Part shown: piece after piece, positions 20,891 through 28,807 of the stretch
How the letters are laid out: every line of letters begins with the position of its first letter
Position numbering within the stretch: the stretch's first letter is position 1
Source of the DNA: Prevotella sp.
GTDB lineage: Bacteria; Bacteroidota; Bacteroidia; Bacteroidales; Bacteroidaceae
Assembly (NCBI GenBank): GCA_017509155.1
Contig: JAFWQE010000048.1
Coordinates: 1 to 40,956 of the forward strand
Direction: 5' to 3'
Length of the DNA stretch: 40,956 bases
The notes under the pieces: generated by a model
The model's input: only the letters and a program-made list of their open reading frames with translations
Database searches by the model: none
Told to the model about the DNA's origin: nothing
Made by a program: the position numbers and the translations under genes

Positions 20891-21679
20891 CTACATGGAC
20901 TGCCCGATGCGGTCGTAGTACTGCGTAACGATGTCGAGCATGTCGTCGGGAAGGTAGCTAAAGGCCTTGTCGATGAGCTTTTCCGGTATGTCGTAGAAGG
21001 CTTCTGCCAGGGCACCAGTGATGCATGCCTTGGTGTCGGTGTCGCCGTCGGCCAATACGGCGATGCGGATTGCGTCTTCAAAGTCCTGACTGTCGAGGAA
21101 ACAGCGGATGGCCCACGGCACGGTCTCCATGCAAGAGCCGTCGAAATGGCCGAGGCGCCCTATGCGGTAGATGTCCTTGAGTGGCGGAATCTCGTAGCCC
21201 CACTGCTTTTCTGCCTTATGCTCCACCTGCGACTTGTTGATGCGGGCGGTGCGCAGCCAGTAGCACAAAACAGCAATGCACTCGGCGCCTTTCAGTCCTT
21301 CATCGTGGTTGTGTGTGCAGGCTGCCGAGAGGATGGCCTGTTCTTTCACTTCTCTGTATTCATCGAAGAGCCATGCCACGGGGCTCACTCTCATGGCCGA
21401 CCCGTTGCCATAGCTGCCGTAGGGCTGCGGGTCGTCGCTGAAGATCCACTTGTAGAAACGGCCGCCGTAGCCGCCCATGGGGTTGGGATAGCGTCGGCAC
21501 CAGTCAATGAGCGCGTCGCTATAGCTCCTGCCGTTCAGTATGGCATCGGCCACGGCAATGGTGCAGATGGTGTCGTCGGTGTAGTTGCACTCGCTGGTAA
21601 ACAGCTTGAATCCCGGTTGTGGGGCTTCACCGAATTCGAATCGGGAGCCCACGATGTCTCCTATTATTGCTCCAATCAT
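20891..21679 (-). CDS. ADP-ribosylglycohydrolase-family protein
   Basis: A 262-residue all-helical protein of the ARH/DraG family, which removes ADP-ribose from proteins or small molecules using two Mg ions. It begins MIGAIIGDIVGSRFEF; the metal-binding TDDT is at 34-37, and ADGDTDTKACITGALAEA (about 211-228) is the second metal cluster (usual form GGDxDT). A GNGSAMRVSP motif (about 92-101) is also typical. Cytoplasmic. It follows xerD after 42 bases on the same strand, so co-transcription is likely; a functional link is not obvious. Confidence 0.9.
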   Translation of the reverse strand: MIGAIIGDIVGSRFEFGEAPQPGFKLFTSECNYTDDTICTIAVADAILNGRSYSDALIDWCRRYPNPMGGYGGRFYKWIFSDDPQPYGSYGNGSAMRVSPVAWLFDEYREVKEQAILSAACTHNHDEGLKGAECIAVLCYWLRTARINKSQVEHKAEKQWGYEIPPLKDIYRIGRLGHFDGSCMETVPWAIRCFLDSQDFEDAIRIAVLADGDTDTKACITGALAEAFYDIPEKLIDKAFSYLPDDMLDIVTQYYDRIGQSM

Positions 21680-21721
21680 GGGTATGGATTTGATGGGTTA
21701 TAGGGTTGAATGCGAAGTTTG

Positions 21722-22639
21722 TCACTTCTCATTTTTCTCTTTCATGTTGCGCGGATGGTGGTTGAGAATCTCCTCGCGCAGCGTGTGCGTGTCAATATGC
21801 ATGTATATCTCGGTGGTTGCGATGCTCTCGTGGCCCAGCATGGCTTGAATGGCCCGCAGGTCGGCACCGCCCTCGAGCAGTGCTGTGGCAAAGGAATGGC
21901 GCAGCGTGTGTGGCGAGATGGTCTTCTGAATGCCGGCCTCCTCAGCCAGTCTTTTTACCATGATGAGAATCATGGTGCGCGTCAGGTGGGCGCCGCGTCG
22001 GTTCAGGAAGACGTAGTCCTCCTCGCCGGCCTTCACGTTGGTCATCTGGTTGCGGTCGTCGAACCAAAAGCCCAGTTCGCGGATGGCCTTGGGCGAGATG
22101 GGCACCAGCCGCTCTTTGCGCCCCTTGCCCTCCACGCGGATGAAGCCTTCGTCGAGAAACAGGTTGGAGAGCTTCAGCAGCGTGAGCTCGGAAACGCGCA
22201 GCCCGCACGAGAACAGCACCTCAATGATGGCGCGGTTGCGGTGGCCTTCCCACTTGGACAGGTCGATGGCCTGCTCTAAGCGGTCCACTTCTTCCACGCT
22301 GAGCACTTCGGGCAGATGGTCGCCAAACTGTGGACTCTCGAGCAATTCCGACGGGTCGTCTTCGCGCCACCCGTCGAGCAGCTGGAAGCGGTAGAACAAC
22401 CTGACGCCACTGAGCACGCGACAGGCCGAGCGCGCGCCGATGCCAATGTCGTGGAGCGAGGCGGCAAAAGCCTGCAGGTCCTCGAGGCGTGCCTCCGTGG
22501 GCTCGATACCGGCCGACTTCAGGTAGACGAGCAGCTTCTCCACGTCGCGCATATAGGCGTCGACGGTGTTCTCGGTGAAGTTGCGCTCCAGCCGGAGGTA
22601 TCTTCTGAAGGCGGGGACGATGGATTTCACAGGGGGCAT
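21722..22639 (-). CDS. xerD: Tyrosine recombinase XerD/XerC
   Basis: A 305-residue site-specific recombinase that resolves chromosome dimers at dif with its partner. It has the N-terminal SAM-like core-binding domain (about 5-90) and the catalytic domain. Active-site residues are all present: Arg 148 (GLRVSEL), Lys in GKGRKER near 172, His 244 and Arg 247 (HTLRHSF), His 270 (MLGHESI) and Tyr 279 (EIYMHI). The start at 22639 is fixed by a full promoter at 22668-22699; a longer frame begins above it. A chromosomal housekeeping role fits better than an integrase, since no element borders are seen. Confidence 0.93.
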   Translation of the reverse strand: MPPVKSIVPAFRRYLRLERNFTENTVDAYMRDVEKLLVYLKSAGIEPTEARLEDLQAFAASLHDIGIGARSACRVLSGVRLFYRFQLLDGWREDDPSELLESPQFGDHLPEVLSVEEVDRLEQAIDLSKWEGHRNRAIIEVLFSCGLRVSELTLLKLSNLFLDEGFIRVEGKGRKERLVPISPKAIRELGFWFDDRNQMTNVKAGEEDYVFLNRRGAHLTRTMILIMVKRLAEEAGIQKTISPHTLRHSFATALLEGGADLRAIQAMLGHESIATTEIYMHIDTHTLREEILNHHPRNMKEKNEK

Positions 22640-22667
22640 AAGGCGGTTGATGGGTCTATAAGGCAGT

Positions 22668-22699
22668 GCAAATATACAAAGATTTGGAATAAGGGCAAA
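22668..22699 (-). promoter_or_regulatory. Promoter of xerD
   Basis: Minus strand TTTG (22699-22696), 19 bases, TATATTTG (22676-22669). It leaves a leader of roughly 20 bases and rules out the upstream ATG at 22735. Confidence 0.85.
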
Positions 22700-22769
22700 G
22701 AAAACGCCATGTTTTCTTTGCTTTTTCGACGGCATGAAGGACGAAAAACGGAAGAAAAGCCCAAAAAAA

Positions 22770-22960
22770 TCTAGATTTTTATCGCGGAATCTGGCGGATT
22801 AGACGAGAAAAACCTAGATTTTTACGCAGGGAACGGCAGAATGTGGAGAGCAGAACGGCGAAGATAGGGGATGAAAGAGGTTACTTTGACAAAGCCACAT
22901 GCTCGACCTTGGGGGAGACAGGGAGGGCTTTGTCAAAGCGGCAGGATCGACCTTGGGGAT
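22770..22960. repeat. Repeat-rich gap: CTAGATTTTT direct repeats and a 13-bp inverted repeat
   Basis: CTAGATTTTTA occurs twice, about 49 bases apart; the first lies in the palindrome AAAAATCTAGATTTTT. CTTTGACAAAGCC (22884-22896) and its exact complement (22926-22938) follow, each half itself close to palindromic. TCGACCTTGGGG occurs twice. No reading frame here looks like a gene. Confidence 0.6.
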
Positions 22961-23000
22961 GAAGGGGCGAGCGGCTTGGCAGAAAAGAAAGGGGAAGGGG

Positions 23001-24848
23001 TCAGGGGGCCGATATCTTTGCCACGAATCCGCCACGGGGGGCGAGCCTCAACTCGGTGGGCAGGGTGACGGGATGGGTAATCTGCCAGGGGGCGCCGTCG
23101 CAGAACAGGGTGATGGATGACGACGGCTGGGCGGACGGCAACTGCAGATGGCTGACGGTGAGCTCATCGTCGGTGCCGTTGATGCCTGCCACATACCAGG
23201 TGGTGCCGCTGCGCCGGGCCATCACCACATAGGTGCCGGGGTAGCCGTCGAGAAGGCGCGTGTCGTCCCAGGCGGCGGGCAGCTGCGACAGGAAATCGCC
23301 CACCTCGCGGGGCTGCGCCAGCAGACTCTCGGGGCGGTCGGCCAGATGCTGCAGGCCAGACTCAAAGAGCACCGTGAGCGCCAACTCGTGTCCGTGAGTG
23401 GTGATGTGGGGATGCTGCGAGTCGCTGAAAGCGCAGGGCGTGTAGTCCATCGGCCCGATGACGTTGCGCGTGAAGGGCAGCGTGGCGTTGTGGGCGGCAG
23501 CCTTCTGGGTGAACGTCGGCACATTGTTGTACCATTCGGCACCATAGACGCCTTCGGTGGAGAGCAGATTGGGATAGGTGCGCTGCCAGCCGCGCGGCAC
23601 GGTGGCGCCGTGGAAGTTGACCAAGAGATGGTGGCGGGCGGCGCTTTCCAGCAAGTCGAGGCAGTAGTCCATGTTCATCTGGTTGTCGCCAGAGAAGAAG
23701 TCGATCTTCACGCCTGCCACACCCATGCGCTCGCACCAGGCGAACTCGCGCTCACGGTCCTCGGGCTTGTTCAGCCGATACTTCGGTGTCGGTGCGCCAT
23801 CCACCCATCCTACCGACGAGTTATACCAGATGAGGGGCCTGACCCCCCGGCTTCTGGCGTAGGCCAGCGCGTCGTCGATGGTCTTGCCATCCTTCATGGT
23901 GTCCCACTCTGCATCGATGAGCATGTAGGGCAGATGGAGCGTGGCGGCGAGGTCCACATACTGACTGATGATGCCGTAGTCGTTGCTGCCGTGGTTGTAG
24001 GCCCAGTAAATCCACGAGACGACGCCCGGCTTAATCCACGACGTATCGCCGTAAGTGCTGGGCTCGGCCACGTCGGTGACGAGCGTAGACTCCACGATCT
24101 GCGAGAGTGTTCCTACGATGACCACGCGCCAGGGTGTGTGCCATGAGCCCGTGAGCGCCACCTTGTTGTCATCGGGACACACGCGGAAGTGCTCCAGACT
24201 GCGGTCGTTGCGCAGGCACGACGCGCTCTGCCGCCGCTCAATGTTGCTCTCGGTGATGAGGGCAAAGAGGCCGTCGGCAGGCTCCAGCAGTGCAGGGTAG
24301 CCCCATCGGCAGTTCCATCCGTCGGCCGACACGTTGGGCGGACCATAGGAGGGCACCGGTTTCTGGCGTGCTGTGGTGGAGAGCGGGAAGAAGCCTTCGT
24401 AGGAATCGGCCCACTGCTGCATCCAGCGGCGGGTGCCTTCACCGATGAGATAGGTGGTATGCTCAGTCGGCATCGGGGCATTGTTCAGACCTGTCAGCTC
24501 GTAGCGGAAGGCGAGTCCGTCGTTATAGAGCCTCACCACGAGCCTAACTGTCGGACTGAGCTGCGCCTGGTATTCGCGGGCCTCGTTGTGGCAGTGCGAG
24601 CGCTTGCCCGACAGCATGTCGTAGCTTGCGGTCACCGTGCGCGTGAAACTGAACTTCTGGCGCTGGCCCATCTTCGCGTCCCCAATGCCCATCTCAGGCA
24701 ATGTCACCACGGGCTTTCCGTGACTCGTCAGCACAAGTGATGCGTCGTTCACTTTCAGACGCAGGCTTCCGTCGGGCGACTTGATGGCTCCGTTGGCAGC
24801 CATGAGGCCGGCCATCAACAGCATCCATGACAATAGGGTTTTCTTCAT
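23001..24848 (-). CDS. Glycoside hydrolase family 97, retaining type (probable alpha-galactosidase)
   Basis: A 615-residue periplasmic enzyme with a signal peptide (MKKTLLSWMLLMAGLMAANG) from the start at 24848; an ATG six codons upstream is less likely. The N-terminal beta-sandwich is followed by the (beta/alpha)8 barrel: SWIYWAYNHGSNDYG, YMLIDAEWDTM, GVKIDFFSGDNQMNMDY and LLSTEGVYGAEWY. Asp in KIDFF (about 383) and Glu in STEG (about 432) match the nucleophile and acid/base of retaining GH97 alpha-galactosidases as I recall them. The inverting alpha-glucosidases (SusB) use Glu residues instead. It probably trims alpha-galactosides from pectin or oligosaccharides taken up by the cell. Confidence 0.92.
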   Translation of the reverse strand: MKKTLLSWMLLMAGLMAANGAIKSPDGSLRLKVNDASLVLTSHGKPVVTLPEMGIGDAKMGQRQKFSFTRTVTASYDMLSGKRSHCHNEAREYQAQLSPTVRLVVRLYNDGLAFRYELTGLNNAPMPTEHTTYLIGEGTRRWMQQWADSYEGFFPLSTTARQKPVPSYGPPNVSADGWNCRWGYPALLEPADGLFALITESNIERRQSASCLRNDRSLEHFRVCPDDNKVALTGSWHTPWRVVIVGTLSQIVESTLVTDVAEPSTYGDTSWIKPGVVSWIYWAYNHGSNDYGIISQYVDLAATLHLPYMLIDAEWDTMKDGKTIDDALAYARSRGVRPLIWYNSSVGWVDGAPTPKYRLNKPEDREREFAWCERMGVAGVKIDFFSGDNQMNMDYCLDLLESAARHHLLVNFHGATVPRGWQRTYPNLLSTEGVYGAEWYNNVPTFTQKAAAHNATLPFTRNVIGPMDYTPCAFSDSQHPHITTHGHELALTVLFESGLQHLADRPESLLAQPREVGDFLSQLPAAWDDTRLLDGYPGTYVVMARRSGTTWYVAGINGTDDELTVSHLQLPSAQPSSSITLFCDGAPWQITHPVTLPTELRLAPRGGFVAKISAP

Positions 24849-24924
24849 TATTTGTTCTTTTTTCATATTCGCAATGATGAGGGGCTGCGTGAACTTCTGC
24901 CCTACAGGGTGGATTCAATTCTAC

Positions 24925-24976
24925 AAAAAACAGCCATGGCGCAAAGGTACGAAAAAGTGTCCTTTGCGCCATGGCT
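24925..24976 (-). terminator. Terminator of the peroxidase gene overlapping the GH97 promoter
   Basis: AGCCATGGCGCAAAGG (24932-24947) and its exact complement (24961-24976) form a perfect 16-bp stem with a 13-base loop. On the minus strand it is followed by G and six T, so it is a good terminator for the glutathione peroxidase gene ending at 25024. The downstream arm contains the -7 box TACCTTTGC (24949-24941) that should serve the GH97 gene. Confidence 0.8.
24941..24949 (-). promoter_or_regulatory. -7 box of the GH97 gene inside the hairpin
   Basis: Minus strand TACCTTTGC matches the consensus. Transcription would begin near 24934 and give a leader of about 86 bases. No -33 TTTG at the usual distance; the other hairpin arm occupies that place. 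Confidence 0.6.
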
Positions 24977-25023
24977 ATTTGTAACAGAAGGTTTGGGCTT
25001 TGTAACATGCTGCCGAAACGCTG

Positions 25024-25632
25024 TTATAGCAGCTGGCGGATGGCCTCCTCCATGTCGGCTGCGGTGGCGGTGGGCTCAAAGCGCTGCACCACGCGGCCCT
25101 TGCGGTCGACGAGGAACTTGGTGAAGTTCCACTTGATGTCGGGGTTCTGGTCGTAGGCGGGGTCTTTCTTTCGGAAGTTGTCGTCGAGCAGACGGCCCAG
25201 CCTGTGGTCGAGATTGAAGCCCGCAAAGCCGCGCTGCGACCTCAGAAACGCGAAGAGGGGCGAGGCATCGGGACCGTTGACGTCGACCTTGTCGAACTGC
25301 GGGAACTGAATGTTGAAGTTGGCGGTGCAGAACTGGTGAATCTCGGCGATGGTGCCGGGTGCCTGCTCGCCAAACTGGTTGCAGGGGAAGTCGAGAATCT
25401 CAAAGCCCTGAGCGCGGTATTTCTCGTAGAGCGCCTCCAGTTCTTCATACTGAGGGGTGAAGCCACAGCGCGTGGCGGTGTTCACAATGAGCAACACCTT
25501 TCCCTTGTACTGCTTCATCGACACACTGTTTCCGTCGGCATCGGTCACAGCGAATCCATACACATTTTTCTTTGCCGGTGCCACAAGGGCGAACAACAGG
25601 GCCATCGTGGCCAGTAGCATTCTTCTTGTCAT
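25024..25632 (-). CDS. Glutathione peroxidase-family protein, exported
   Basis: A 202-residue thiol peroxidase of the GPx family (Cys type, probably thioredoxin-dependent). A signal peptide (MTRRMLLATMALLFALVAPA) puts it in the periplasm. The catalytic set is visible: Cys 56 in NTATRCGFTPQY, Gln 90 in DFPCNQFGEQAPG, and Trp-Asn in KWNFTKFLVD; Cys 84 is a possible resolving residue. The longer open frame upstream runs through a GGTGATAGG repeat and is not used. It lies 142 bases after the esterase gene and ends in a strong terminator. Confidence 0.93.
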   Translation of the reverse strand: MTRRMLLATMALLFALVAPAKKNVYGFAVTDADGNSVSMKQYKGKVLLIVNTATRCGFTPQYEELEALYEKYRAQGFEILDFPCNQFGEQAPGTIAEIHQFCTANFNIQFPQFDKVDVNGPDASPLFAFLRSQRGFAGFNLDHRLGRLLDDNFRKKDPAYDQNPDIKWNFTKFLVDRKGRVVQRFEPTATAADMEEAIRQLL

Positions 25633-25770
25633 TTTTCTGGGTGATGGGTGATAGGTGATAGGTGATGGTGGTAAGTGAAAGGCCTTCGCGCTCCTTCCCA
25701 AAAGGGTGATAATGGTAAGCGGAAAGCCCGCCCAGCCCTTCCCCAAAAGGAGGAGAGGATGGGTGATGAG
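25633..25770. repeat. GGTGATGGGTGATAGG array with CTTCCC hairpin-like units (family A copy 3)
   Basis: Runs of GGTGATGG/GGTGATAGG at 25644-25668 and GGGTGATGAG at 25759-25769 frame two GAAAGGCC/GAAAGCCC units and two CTTCCCaAAAGG units. The array fills the gap between the esterase and the peroxidase genes. Similar GGTGATGG units occur at 31951-31970 and inside the RND pump gene (35625-35700). Confidence 0.7.
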
Positions 25771-25774
25771 AGGG

Positions 25775-27106
25775 TCAGAGGTCGGTCACCGTTTTCAGGT
25801 TCTTCTTGATCCACTCCATGTGTCCGCGCTCGGTGGCCTCGCTGGTCCAGTGCTCATTGATGGGCGTGATGAGGCTCTCTTTTGGGCAGCTGAGCACGTT
25901 CCACACGGCATAGCTGGTTGTGGGCGGGCAGGTGTCGTCGTTGTATCCCCATGTCATGCGCACGGGACATTTGATGTGGCGTGCAAAGCAGGTCACGTCA
26001 TAGTAGGCCATGGTCTGCAGCTTCTCCGGCGTCATCATGCCGGGGGTGCGGTGGAAATGCGGGTAGCCGCCGGTGCGGCCTTTCTCGCTGTAGGCACCCA
26101 TGTCGGCAAGGGCTGGATGGTTGGCGCAGCAGAGCGTGACGCGGGGATCGAGGCCTGCCGTCACCAGAGCCAGGGCACCGCCCTGCGAACCGCCCTGCAC
26201 GGCCATGTTCCTTCCGTCCCACTCGGGCAACGTGGTGAGCAGGTCAATCCACTTCACCATGCCCAGGTAGACGCGACGCATATAGTAGTTGTCGCGGTTG
26301 TCGAGGCCGTTTTCCAGGTAGCCGTTGCCGCGGCCGTTCAGCGCATTGCTGATTTCCTTGAACTGCTCGTCGCTCATGCGCGGATCAAGACCGTGGATTT
26401 CCACTTCCAGACGGATGAAGCCGTTCTCGGCATAATAGCGGTGGCGCAGCGGCTCCTTGATGGTCTTCACGCCCGCTCCCGGTGGACACATCACGGCGGG
26501 ACAACTGCCCGGCTTCGCATTCTTGGGGATGAACAGGTAGCCATACATGCACTGTCCATGGCTGTTCAGCTGTAGGCGCACCAGATAGCAGTCCATCTGG
26601 TCGGTGCAGTATTCGGGCGCCAGCTCCTTGGAGTAGTGCAGGCCGTAGGCCTTGCTCTCGTCGAGACCGCGCTGCCAGAAGGCGGTGAAATCGGCGGGTT
26701 CCTTGGTCCAGGGCATAATCTTGTCGGCCGAGAAGCCCACCTTCACATGGTGCTTGTACTCCTTTCCGTCCACCGTAGCCGTGAGACGCAGGTCGCGGAA
26801 ACCGGGCGTGCGCCGCGTGCCCATGTCGATGGTGGCGCGGCCGTTCTTCAGTCGTGCCGTACCTTTCTGGTCGTCGGCCAGCATGTCGTTGCCGATGGTG
26901 TAGCTCACCGTTGCGTCCACCGGCACGCCATAACGGAACAGCTGCACCTCCACACTTGCCTTCTCGCCGCACGCATAGAGCCAGTCGGCATGGTTCGGAA
27001 CGGCCGTCCACAGGTAGTCGCTACGGTAGGGATAGTTCTCGGCACTGGCCGGCAGCAGGTAGAAAAGCAGGGCCAGCAGGGGGAGGATTCGTCGGATATT
27101 CATCAT
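25775..27106 (-). CDS. Acetyl xylan esterase (AXE1)-type alpha/beta-hydrolase, secreted
   Basis: A 443-residue protein with a signal peptide (MMNIRRILPLLALLFYLLPA ending SAE) and an AXE1/cephalosporin-C-deacetylase-like domain. Before it lies an immunoglobulin-like N-terminal part (about 20-125). The nucleophile elbow is QGGSQGGALAL; the acid and base are expected in TWGYNDDTCPPT and INEHWTSEATERGH. MPWTKEPADFTAFWQRGLDE is typical of the family. It likely removes acetyl groups from xylan or pectin. ATG codons at 27106 and 27103 are both possible; a longer frame starting at 27178 lacks the signal peptide at its start. Confidence 0.85.
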   Translation of the reverse strand: MMNIRRILPLLALLFYLLPASAENYPYRSDYLWTAVPNHADWLYACGEKASVEVQLFRYGVPVDATVSYTIGNDMLADDQKGTARLKNGRATIDMGTRRTPGFRDLRLTATVDGKEYKHHVKVGFSADKIMPWTKEPADFTAFWQRGLDESKAYGLHYSKELAPEYCTDQMDCYLVRLQLNSHGQCMYGYLFIPKNAKPGSCPAVMCPPGAGVKTIKEPLRHRYYAENGFIRLEVEIHGLDPRMSDEQFKEISNALNGRGNGYLENGLDNRDNYYMRRVYLGMVKWIDLLTTLPEWDGRNMAVQGGSQGGALALVTAGLDPRVTLCCANHPALADMGAYSEKGRTGGYPHFHRTPGMMTPEKLQTMAYYDVTCFARHIKCPVRMTWGYNDDTCPPTTSYAVWNVLSCPKESLITPINEHWTSEATERGHMEWIKKNLKTVTDL

Positions 27107-27236
27107 ATAAAGATCGTTTTCAAGCAGATGTCTGGTCCGAAAAAGGGCAGATGGAACGCATTGAAACCACCTGCCCAAATAATAAATTATTCATCTAATT
27201 CCCGTGTCGCCACGCACCACGCGGATAACACGGCTA

Positions 27237-27244
27237 CAAAAATA
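27237..27244 (-). promoter_or_regulatory. Possible -7 box of the esterase gene
   Basis: Minus strand TATTTTTG fits TAnnTTTG. The leader would be about 125 bases. No convincing -33. Confidence 0.35.
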
Positions 27245-27338
27245 CGCAAAAAAACTGAGACTGGAAAGCACGAGGGTGTTAATTAATGCTAAACAAGTTT
27301 TTTTCGCTTTCCGATGCTTTTTTTCCAGATATTCTGCG

Positions 27339-27346
27339 TACCTTTG
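27339..27346 (+). promoter_or_regulatory. -7 box of the WG-repeat gene
   Basis: TACCTTTG, 30 bases before the ATG at 27377. It lies inside the longer open frame that begins at 27314, so the later start is preferred. Confidence 0.6.
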
Positions 27347-27376
27347 TTGCAAACAATCCAAGAAAGGAGCAACACC

Positions 27377-28027
27377 ATGGAAAAGATAACCCAGGAAAAC
27401 TTTGAGAAGCTGTATGTCGACCCGATAGAACAGCGACAGATAGACCACTTCGTGTGCAAGGAGATGGGCCGCCAGATTCACCGCTACATCAAGGGCATGA
27501 GCGGCCGCAAGTGCATCATGGAGAAGTTTGAGCAGCAGCTCTCCACGCTGAGCGAGACGGAGAAGGAGGAGGCCATAGCCCGATACATCGACCTGAACCG
27601 AAAGGCCATCAGCGGGCTCGACTTCAAACTGGTGCTGGCGCGCGCCATCGCCAACTACTGCGACACGTTCGACTACATGCTCGAGATGATCAACAACCGC
27701 GAGAAAATGGAGTTCTACCTCAAGCGCATCAAGGAGAAATACGTGCAGTATCACGAGGTGTTTGAGCAAGACGGAAAGTTCGGCATCAAGGACCATCGCG
27801 GCGAAGTGCTCATCAGTCCGCAATACGATTTCCTGCGCACCTGCTATGTCTACGTCGACGACCTCGTCACCATGCCCATCATCGCGCAGAAGAACGGCAA
27901 GCTGGGTCTGGTGCTCCCCGACCGCAAGGACACGGTGGTAGCCGACTTCATCTACGACGACATCCAGCTGCGCGATGAGCCTCCCTACTTCGAGTGCTTC
28001 AAGGGGCGGAAGAAGGTGCTCATCTGA
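27377..28027 (+). CDS. WG-repeat-like protein with helical N-terminal domain
   Basis: A 216-residue cytoplasmic protein. Residues 1-130 are charged and helical (QIDHFVCKEMGRQIHRYIKG, LSTLSETEKEEAIARYIDLN), and residues 140-216 hold two WG/KWG-like beta repeats: DGKFGIKDHRGEVLISPQYD and NGKLGLVLPDRKDTVVADFI followed by YDDIQL. WG-repeat modules often act as binding platforms; no enzymatic motif was seen. It stands alone opposite the radical SAM gene. No named family is recognised for the N-terminal part. Confidence 0.75.
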   Translation: MEKITQENFEKLYVDPIEQRQIDHFVCKEMGRQIHRYIKGMSGRKCIMEKFEQQLSTLSETEKEEAIARYIDLNRKAISGLDFKLVLARAIANYCDTFDYMLEMINNREKMEFYLKRIKEKYVQYHEVFEQDGKFGIKDHRGEVLISPQYDFLRTCYVYVDDLVTMPIIAQKNGKLGLVLPDRKDTVVADFIYDDIQLRDEPPYFECFKGRKKVLI

Positions 28028-28045
28028 GCTGCATTATTCATTGAA

Positions 28046-28155
28046 TTTGGGAGTTTAGGAGTTTGGGAGTTTAGACGATAGTGTATTTGCGATGACTGCG
28101 CCATAACTATCGTCCAAGCTCCAGCGGCTGAAAGCCGCGGACACTCCCAAACTGC
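28046..28155. repeat. Family B palindromic element, copy 3
   Basis: TTTGGGAGTTTAGGAGTTTG and GGAGTTTAGACGATAGT at the left face ACTATCGTCC, CCAGCGGCTGAAAGCCGC and ACTCCCAAACTGC at the right. It fills the space between two convergent genes and could terminate both. Confidence 0.75.
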
Positions 28156-28172
28156 TTTATTAGCGATCGAGG

Positions 28173-28799
28173 CTAATAGTTGCTGCGCCTGACGACATAG
28201 GCGAACTCGTCGAACTGGCTGAAGCCCATCTGCTGCAGCTCGGCGCGGCTGCGGGCCACGTCGTCGGCAGTGTTATAACCGGCTATGAGCGGCAGCCTCA
28301 GCAGGATGCGGCTGTCGGTGATGCCTTGTTGCGCCAGCCACTTCAGGTTGTCTACCACGCGGCGGTTGTCTTTTCCCGCGTACCTTTTATATATATAGGG
28401 GCTCATGTCCTTCACATCCACTATCCACTGGCTGACCAGCGGCAGCAGCTGTTCAACCTGTGAGCGACCTACATTCAGACTTGTTTCGACCGTTATCTTC
28501 CACTCCTGGGGCATGATGGAGGCAAACTCGGCGATGAAGCCAGCCCGAAGAAGAGGCTCGCCGCCGCCGAAGCAGATGCCGCCGCCCGTAGCCTGGAAGT
28601 AGAGGTCGTCTATCTTCACCTCGCGAAGCAGCTCGTCGGTGGTCACGGTGCGCCACACGCCGCCGGGCTCCAGGCAGCTATGGTTCAGGCAATAGGCGCA
28701 GCAGAGCGGACAGCCATGAAACGCCACCAGCGTGGTGACTCCCTGCCCGTCGATGGCCAATCGGTGGCGGCTCTTGCCGATGAGTGGTGCACTGAGCAT
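28173..28799 (-). CDS. Radical SAM protein, glycyl-radical-enzyme-activase-like
   Basis: A 208-residue small radical SAM enzyme. The iron-sulfur motif is GCPLCCAYC, a CX3CX2C made of Cys 30, 34 and 37. GGGICFGGGEPLLRAGF is the SAM-binding GGE motif. The length and the IVDVKDMSPYIYKRY stretch resemble activases of pyruvate formate-lyase or anaerobic ribonucleotide reductase. No ferredoxin insert is present and no glycyl radical enzyme gene lies nearby, so the partner is unknown. It follows the TonB-type gene after 8 bases, so the two are probably co-transcribed. Confidence 0.88.
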   Translation of the reverse strand: MLSAPLIGKSRHRLAIDGQGVTTLVAFHGCPLCCAYCLNHSCLEPGGVWRTVTTDELLREVKIDDLYFQATGGGICFGGGEPLLRAGFIAEFASIMPQEWKITVETSLNVGRSQVEQLLPLVSQWIVDVKDMSPYIYKRYAGKDNRRVVDNLKWLAQQGITDSRILLRLPLIAGYNTADDVARSRAELQQMGFSQFDEFAYVVRRSNY

Positions 28800-28807
28800 G
28801 GCGCTTC

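Noticed and set aside
21722..22639. Tyrosine recombinase as integrase of a mobile element
   Set aside because: Sequence and length fit chromosomal XerD; no attachment repeats, tRNA gene or element genes lie beside it.
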